Positions 58,054 to 64,000 of a stretch of 64,000 nucleotides of DNA are shown here, piece after piece. The stretch covers positions 186,001 through 250,000 of the forward strand of contig BLJB01000201.1 in the NCBI GenBank assembly GCA_013423325.1, in the 5' to 3' direction. Numbering within the stretch: position 1 is the first letter of the stretch; the number at the start of each line of letters is the position of its first letter. Below the pieces are notes generated by a model. The model was given only the letters and a program-made list of their open reading frames with translations, did no database searches and had not been told where the DNA came from. The position numbers were made by a program, and so were the translations under genes. Origin of the DNA: Usnea hakonensis (lineage: Eukaryota; Ascomycota; Lecanoromycetes; Lecanorales; Parmeliaceae).

Positions 58054-59134
58054 ATGGGCAAATACTCAGATTCAAGCGATTGGGAGGGTGTCCTCCCTGT
58101 CCCTCAGGATGACGGGGGCCCTAATCCATTGGCTGCGATTGCCTATACTGAGGAATACAGCGAAGCCATGTCGTACCTGCGGGCGGTCATGGCCGCGGAC
58201 GAGAAGTCAGATAGAGCTCTGAGGCTTACAGAAGACATTATAAGGATGAACCCTGCGCATTACACAGTCTGGTACATTTACAAAGAAAGTCAGCAAGCCT
58301 TGCTGCTTACTAACAAATGGCAGGCTTTATAGAGCGGACATGCTATCTGCCTTGCAGAAAGATCTTCTTCAAGAGCTGGAATGGTTGAATGCGATATCTC
58401 TCACACACATCAAGAACTTCCAGATATGGTACTTCTGTCACATCCGCATACAGTCATGGGGTGGGGCTGACAAACTACGCAGGCACCACCGCCAAGTCAT
58501 CATGTCCCACATCCCCACACTACCTCCCACAGAAACCGCATTCCTCGCCCGCATGTTCGCCAAAGACGCCAAAAACTACCACGTATGGTCCTACCGCCAA
58601 TGGCTCGTCCGAAACTTTTCCCTCTGGGATTCCGAGTTACCCTACATTGAGTCACTCCTCCAGTCCGACGTGCGTAACAACAGCGCCTGGAACCACAGAT
58701 GGTTCGTCATATTTGCGCGGCATACAGATCCTAGCAAGCACAGCATCAAATCCGGTGACGCAGATTCAGAAATACCTCTGGAGATCATAGAGCGGGAAAT
58801 TGGGTACACAAAGGCTGCAATTTCAACTGCACCTCAGAACCAGTCTCCATGGAACTACCTGAGAGGTGTGCTGAGAAAGAAAGGCACGAGACTTGTGGAG
58901 TTGGAATGCTTTGCGGAAGAATATGCGGATTTGGAAAAGGAGGATGAGGTGCGAAGTAGTCATGCACTGGACTTTTTGGCAGATGTTTACGCCGAGGAAG
59001 AGCAGAAAGAAAAAAGTGCGAAGGCACTGGATTTGTTGGCTCAGAGGTATGATCCCATCCGCAAAAATTACTGGGATTACAGGAAGAGCTTGCTTGGTTT
59101 GGAGCAGACACACAAGAACTTCGATGACGGCTGA
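58054..59134 (+). CDS. ram2: Protein farnesyltransferase/geranylgeranyltransferase I alpha subunit
   Basis: Three exons (58054..58271, 58324..58428, 58483..59134), with introns of 52 and 54 bases that each split a Trp codon, give 324 residues. Five prenyltransferase-alpha repeats are visible: AHYTVWLYR, KNFQIWHHRQ, KNYHVWSYRQWL, NNSAWNHRWFV and QNQSPWNYLRG. The subunit pairs with the farnesyltransferase or geranylgeranyltransferase-I beta subunit to prenylate CaaX proteins such as Ras, Rho and mating pheromone in the cytosol. Length and motif number match yeast Ram2. It lies divergent from F-box B with about 250 bases between start codons. Confidence 0.92.
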
Positions 59135-60200
59135 AAGCGGCAGATTATCCAGGAGTTGTTATCAATCTTCGATTCTATCCTTCATCTTTTCCGAGTCCAC
59201 ATGCTCCATATGGAGCGTCTTACAAGCTGTAGCTGTACAGTCTCTCAAGTACAGGCTCGCGTAGCGGACATCTCCTTCTCTTTTGTCACCCCGCATTCCT
59301 TACTCGCGGTATGTCACGTTCTCTTAGTTGCTCACCCAAGTCGGTTCTGCTATGACATACCAGCAAAAGCGTCTTCAGAGGTGAGAAAGCGAGACGCAGT
59401 GGCTCCTGAGCTATTCCAAACCCCATCGCAGCGGACAAAGTCATCTGACGGGCTGTAGAAGGTCTGCAAAGCCATCCGTCAGACGCCTGAGCTACTGACG
59501 AGAGGTTCCTAACAATACTCAGAATTTGAGGCTTGAAGAAGCGATAGAGAAAATTGCTAGATGCACCCGAGGATATCCGGAAAGCAATACCGAGTATCTT
59601 GGGATTGGTGGTTTTGCGCACCTGCTTCGCCCCGCTCTTTGCATGCATGCATCCTTGTTTGTCGCATGAATCACACTGCATAAAAAACGGAAATGACCAG
59701 TGATGACATCAATGCAGCTTCCCCCATAAATCGCAACACGTATGAGAAGACTGGACTACTGCATACCTTAGCCCAATTTAACACGCTCTTCCATAAGTAG
59801 GTACTTTGGCTATCCAGACGATCTCATTGCTCTAGAAGCCTTTGTATGTAAACTCATGTACTTTCCAGATCAAGGTGTCTCATGCATCTCCCCCACAACC
59901 CGAAAGTACGTCTGTTGGACTAAGACTATGAGCACGGACCAGCTTGTCGCCTGAAACAAGGATCCAGGGAAAGACGCCACGACTCACGCGTCAGGAGCAT
60001 TAGAAGATTTGAAATGCCAAGGTAAAGTATTTTTGTTTCATCTTCCAAAGGATTTACGCGCTAAGGATGCTGGGAAAGGTTTATTTTTTTTTTTTTCTTC
60101 CAAGTGATGTGTTTCTCTATTTTTCTTCCTCAGTATCTTACCTGTCAGAGAAAAGGATAGACAAAACATAAAGAAAACAATAAGACAAAACATAATCATA
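59135..60200. other. Intergenic region
   Basis: No gene is recognised in about 1.1 kb. A poly-T tract of about 14 bases lies near 60082-60096, upstream of the secreted protein that follows. Confidence 0.5.
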
Positions 60201-61188
60201 ATGTATTTCTCACTCACAGCCTGTCTCTCCCTCATCAACCTATCCCTCACCCTTGCCGCCAACGCTGCATCCCTAGACGACTCAACCACCCACACCACCT
60301 TGAAACTACCAGCCCGCTACTACCTCAAAACGAGTGTCATCGGCGATGGCAACGCCGATAAAAATGACCTCTTCGTCAGCAGCTTTCACACAGGTCCGCC
60401 ATCTCCCGTTCTCGCCCTCCTCTGATCCAATCCTCCCCCGACTTCCCTTTTTACATCGCCCGCTCTCCCTACCCCTCCCCAACCCACCCTTTCTGACCTT
60501 CTTCTCCCCCAGGCCCCGGTCTCAGCGACGCCACCCTCCTCCCCTCCTCCTCCACCGGTAACCTCGTCGGCTACCTCAACGCCACGCACCAGCAATTCGA
60601 TTTCGACACCCCCGTCTCCTTTGGCATGATCATGGAGTCCGAAGAGAACCTAGACGCCGGTGCGTACTCTTCCTTCCTATCCCTTTTCTTCTTTTCCCCT
60701 TCTCCTCCCCCCCTTACCCCCCCAACACACTCAAAGCAGTGTAGCTGAACTGACACCCTTTTTGTGTGTGTGTGGCGTTAAAGCGTGGAATTTCGTCCGC
60801 ATAAACGAACTAGACTTTGACGCTGGGTTTGGCTCCACGGACGGCTTCTCGTTCAATGAGACTGGGCTGCAGTGGGAGGGGAGGGGGGCCGGGGTTTGGA
60901 AGGGGTGGTTGGGTATGTGCCTTTTTTTTTTCTCTTCTTTGGTCTCTTCCTATTTCCCACTCTGTTTCTACATGGCTTTTGTTGCAAGAAGGCTGTCTGG
61001 ACTGGCAGGGGCACTTTATCGCATCCTCATGGAGTTTGCAAAGCCCGAGCTAACCCTTGCCTTTTTCCGATCCCGCAGCCTGCGATTGGTGGCACGGCGT
61101 CCCGCAGCTCTTCTGGGTCTTTTTCACGGCGCCGTCGGGGGTCCCGAGTAGTTGTGCGCCGGTGCAGTTGGTGCCTGTTGCTGCTTAG
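60201..61188 (+). CDS. Small secreted protein, DUF7907-like
   Basis: Four exons (60201..60393, 60513..60659, 60784..60912, 61079..61188), with introns of 119, 124 and 166 bases, give 192 residues. A signal peptide spans residues 1 to about 20 (MYFSLTACLSLINLSLTLAA). The mature chain has YYLKTSVIGDGNADKNDLFV near its start, DGFSFNETGLQW in the middle and ACDWWHGVPQLFW near the end, with a final Cys pair. This is the pattern of a fungal secreted family I recall as DUF7907, whose function is unknown. The second intron ends in AAG. The introns are longer and more GC/pyrimidine-rich than those of other genes in the window. It is convergent with a KP4-like secreted gene. Confidence 0.75.
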
Positions 61189-61967
61189 GCTTGTTTGTTT
61201 GCTGTGTAGGGAGGGATGGGGTTGGGGGGAATCAAGGGGGATGGGAAGGGAATCGGGACATGGCGTGGCTATCAAAGCAACTAATATTCAAGCGGGAGAG
61301 AGAGAGAGAAAGAGAAAAGCCGAGGGTGCCGGTGTGGGTGCTGTGATTCGTCGATGCGGTGGAGTTGTGGAGACGTGGTTGGTAGGTATGCAAGAAAGTT
61401 ACCTTGCCAATGCAATGAATCCATGTATGAAACGAATGAACGAACGATGTCTTCAGTATTCCCCATCCCCATCCATTCCCTGCCAACGAGCGTCACGCTC
61501 GGTATACTGGTTGGTTAGTTGATTGATTGATTTGTCCTTGGCGCGCATACGAAGTAAATTTCGGTACCTTAAGGTAACCTCCATTACCTCGCCCCTCCCC
61601 ATTCATCCATCCTCTTTTTCGCAACGGGTATCACCCTCAATCTCAATCTCATCCGCTCTCTCCCGTTCGTTCGTTATTCGAACCAACATCGATGACTGGC
61701 CTCGCTCATCTCATAGTCGGGCTAGTATTATCTTTACTGCTGCGTTGGGGTTTGTTTGTTTGGGCGTTTGGGCGGTGGTTGGTTGGGTGGATGACTCGAT
61801 GGCTCGATGGATGGTTGAATGGCTGGTGATGGTGTTGTATGTATGTGTGCAAGTGGGGGGAGGATGAGGATGAGGGGGAGGAGAGGAAGGGCTGGGAAGG
61901 GGATGGAGGGGTTGGGAAGGGCTAGTTGAGGGAGGTGGATGGATGAATGGATTGAAAGCCCGAGGGT

Positions 61968-61987
61968 TTGATTGATTGATTGATTGC
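61968..61987. repeat. TTGA microsatellite
   Basis: About five tandem copies of GATT/TTGA lie here; a shorter run of the same unit lies near 61518. Confidence 0.8.
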
Positions 61988-62129
61988 TAAACAAATCATT
62001 GAGAAATAAAAGTAAGTCTGCAAAGAATAGGTATGGTTTGTTAACGGACGATGACTCCGGCTCAAATACCTTACCGAACGAGCGTACTATTGTACAGTGT
62101 CATCAACGGGAAGACGTTCTATACCTACT

Positions 62130-62155
62130 TTTCCCTTCCTTTCCTTTCCTTTCCT
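62130..62155. repeat. TTTCC tandem tract
   Basis: About five tandem copies of CCTTT/TTTCC lie just downstream of the KP4-like gene's stop codon. Confidence 0.8.
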
Positions 62156-62195
62156 TGCCCGAATGGCTCACCCCCACTCACCCACGCATCAACAT

Positions 62196-62855
62196 TCACA
62201 CAAACAGCGGACGCGCCAACCTCTTCGGCACATCCCCAACCTCCCTCCTCAACTTAGTATTATTCCTCGGCGTCCCGGACCCGGACATGCAACTCCCATC
62301 GCAAAACGGGTTCTTCACATAATTAAACGTCAGGATCCCATCCCCGGGATCATTGCTCCCCTCCGTCACAAAATTGACCGGCACGCTCCCACACGTACTA
62401 CACCCATGCTCCAACAGCGCGTCCGTCAGCCCCCTCACCGTGCCCAAATCCACCGTCGCCCCGGCCTTCAGGTCCTGCGGAAACACGCAGATGCCGCCCT
62501 CGCCGATGCTGCCGCCGAGACTGAATGTGCCGCTGACGCCGGCGTTGGCCGTGGGCCCGCCGTCCGGGCCGGCGCCGGACGTGACGCCCGCGGTGACGCC
62601 GCCGCCGACGGTGATGGATTGCGATTGCGAGACGCAGATGATGTGGTCGCCGTTGTTGTAGGTGGTTGTGTTGGCGGCGGCGTCGGTCCAGATGGCGTCG
62701 CGGAGGGCTTGGACGATGGTTTCGGGGCTCTTGTCGTTCCAGGTGGCGCGGGGGCAGAGGCCGGAGCCGCGGCAGTTGATGCCGAGGGCTGTGGTGGCGG
62801 TGGTGAAGAGGAGGGGGAGGGCGGTGATGCTGATGATGGGGTTTGAGTAGTGCAT
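62196..62855 (-). CDS. KP4-like secreted protein (killer-toxin fold family)
   Basis: An intronless frame of 219 residues from the ATG at 62855. A signal peptide of about 24 residues is followed by the family's opening motif INCRGSGLC. Further landmarks are a short IICVS strand, GGICVFPQ, then HGCSTCGSVPV and GILTFNYV, with the Cys pattern of KP4 proteins. The best known member is a virus-encoded secreted toxin of a smut fungus that blocks calcium uptake; chromosomal relatives in ascomycetes have been linked to antagonism and to plant interaction. A Gly-rich, low-complexity insert (about residues 83-115) and a short basic C-terminal tail are unusual. The gene is strongly GC-biased, unlike its flanks. 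Activity cannot be judged from sequence. Confidence 0.8.
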   Translation of the reverse strand: MHYSNPIISITALPLLFTTATTALGINCRGSGLCPRATWNDKSPETIVQALRDAIWTDAAANTTTYNNGDHIICVSQSQSITVGGGVTAGVTSGAGPDGGPTANAGVSGTFSLGGSIGEGGICVFPQDLKAGATVDLGTVRGLTDALLEHGCSTCGSVPVNFVTEGSNDPGDGILTFNYVKNPFCDGSCMSGSGTPRNNTKLRREVGDVPKRLARPLFV

Positions 62856-64000
62856 TTTTGGGGGTGGTTTGGTTGGGGTTTTCGATGGGGTTGGTTTGGT
62901 TTGGATTGGTGCTGGAGGTGTTGGTCTTTTTGTGTGGTTGATTGAGGGTTTGGCTTGTTGGGCTGTTTGTGTGCTCGTGTTTGTTGAATCTGAGGATTGA
63001 TACGAGGGAGATGGAGGCCTTTATATATCATTCTGACTCGGTTCAAGTGTCCATTCTTGATGAGGATGGAGCTGATCGTCATGTTGGGCCTGCGTCACTC
63101 GCGGCATCAACACCTCTCCATGATCCGTTGTGAGACGGCCATAAAACAGATGTGTCATGTCTATACACCTTGTTGGGCTCAGATTCGACGTCATCGGGGC
63201 TGTTTAAGCTGGGGTTGTTGGTGAGGCTGATACTATCTGAAGTCATCATGCGTTGAATCTCTATCCACCAGAGTGAGCAGGCTGTGTATTGACGCTAGTA
63301 ATGGGATTAGCAAAGGACGATGATCGATATGTCCGAAAGGAATTGCTGAGCCCCTTGGAGAGCTGACACAATGGATGATGAACCATGGCCAGTGACTTCA
63401 TGAGTCGGCCTCTAGATCGGAGAAGTTCAGCAATGGCAAGATGGCAATTGGCAATAGCAAAGTGATGGATTGTTGGAGGAGGCGCAGGTTTATGACAGAC
63501 GAACACAATTTGGAGGTAGGAGAAGATCTACAATGAAGTTAGATATAATTCTCCCGCGGCCGCTTAGATGGCCCCCAGCTTCAGCGCCGTCCTGATGTTT
63601 CGGGGGCCCCAAGTTTCTCAAGGCTGTACAGCAGAGTCGTACTTGGGGGGAATGGTCAAGCCCAAAATGAGACTCCATATTTGAATTGATGAAGGGACAT
63701 TAGGTCTCATCAGATGGCTGGGTGTTGCTTCAGCTTCTGGGTGCCCATTCAGAGAGAAGCGCCAGCGCAGGTCATCAATCACAATTACACAGCGTCGAAA
63801 GAATGCCATGTCATTGTTGAACGTTGTGTATGCAAACAACGTCCTTTTGCGAGCATGCAACCGGATTGGTCCTTGTGCTTCTTAGAAGCAGCCTCACGAG
63901 GAGAAGGCTGGTGGTCTCGGAAAGCTCATGTCGTCCCCTGAAGTCAGCGCATTTCGGCACGGCACGGCGCGGTGCTCAATGGTGGGATCAATGACTAAAG
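62856..64000. other. Right-edge region, no gene recognised
   Basis: The first 150 bases are G/T-rich on the plus strand (the KP4-like gene's promoter or leader). The remainder has only short frames without motifs, including minus frames at 63261..63506 and 63618..63860. Confidence 0.45.

Larger units (their letters stand above)
61189..62195. other. Convergent intergenic region rich in simple repeats
   Basis: It contains a GA-rich tract (about 61290-61315), an AAGGTA/TACCTT palindrome at about 61565-61577, several ATGGATGG/TTGATTGA-like runs (about 61510-61535, 61785-61815 and 61968-61987) and a TTTCC tandem tract (about 62130-62155). No gene is seen. Confidence 0.55.

Noticed and set aside
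1..64000. Search by eye for CRISPR arrays, rRNA, tRNA and intact transposase or reverse transcriptase genes
   Set aside because: No regularly spaced repeats, rRNA signature or tRNA cloverleaf was recognised, and no DDE or RT motifs were seen. A tRNA could still be missed without a scan.

Overview
This window is nuclear DNA of a filamentous ascomycete (Pezizomycotina). The evidence is short introns, mostly about 46-100 bases, with fungal branch sites (CTAAC/CTGAC type). Gene families also fit: HET domain, fungal C6 zinc cluster, a HeLo-like N-terminal domain, a KP4-like secreted protein, and Rif1 with N-terminal PP1 docking motifs. I could not fix the class from sequence alone. I rebuilt about 37 introns by eye from splice signals, reading frame and protein-family fit. 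No rRNA, tRNA, CRISPR array or intact transposon was recognised.

Layout. 1-2.8 kb: an edge-truncated acidic low-complexity gene (-) and a small secreted orphan (-). 5.0-12.7 kb: the most interesting block. It holds a fused isochorismatase-like + amidase hydrolase (-), a divergent NCS1 permease (+) and a C6 transcription factor (+). Together these look like a nitrogen-scavenging cluster for biuret, allophanate or a related cyclic ureide. 12.9-31.1 kb: mostly conserved housekeeping genes, namely a URI1/Bud27-like prefoldin, a ZIFL-type MFS transporter, a glucose-6-phosphate 1-epimerase, RIF1, RIC8 (divergent from RIF1), an orphan with an internal duplication, and an IKS1-like kinase. 31.1-47.4 kb: a gene-poor accessory stretch. 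It has pseudogene remnants, a MARVEL protein, a HeLo-like/TPR/ankyrin protein, a sugar porter, a glutamine-rich LITAF-type protein, a decayed DUF6536-like membrane protein and palindromic AAGGTAGG repeats. 47.4-64 kb: a HET-domain protein, a secreted CE1-type esterase, two tandem F-box paralogues, the farnesyl/geranylgeranyl transferase alpha subunit, and two convergent small secreted proteins (DUF7907-like and KP4-like).

Working together. The hydrolase, permease and regulator could form one uptake and degradation unit. GATA-type (HGATAR) sites lie in the promoter shared by hydrolase and permease, as expected for AreA/NIT2 nitrogen control, though the count is only about twice chance. The HeLo-like and HET genes belong to classes tied to fungal self/non-self recognition and cell death. 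The secreted proteins look like exported effectors, enzymes or toxin-family proteins. Splicing is unusual: about 6 of 37 introns end in AAG, and two appear to be GC-AG introns.
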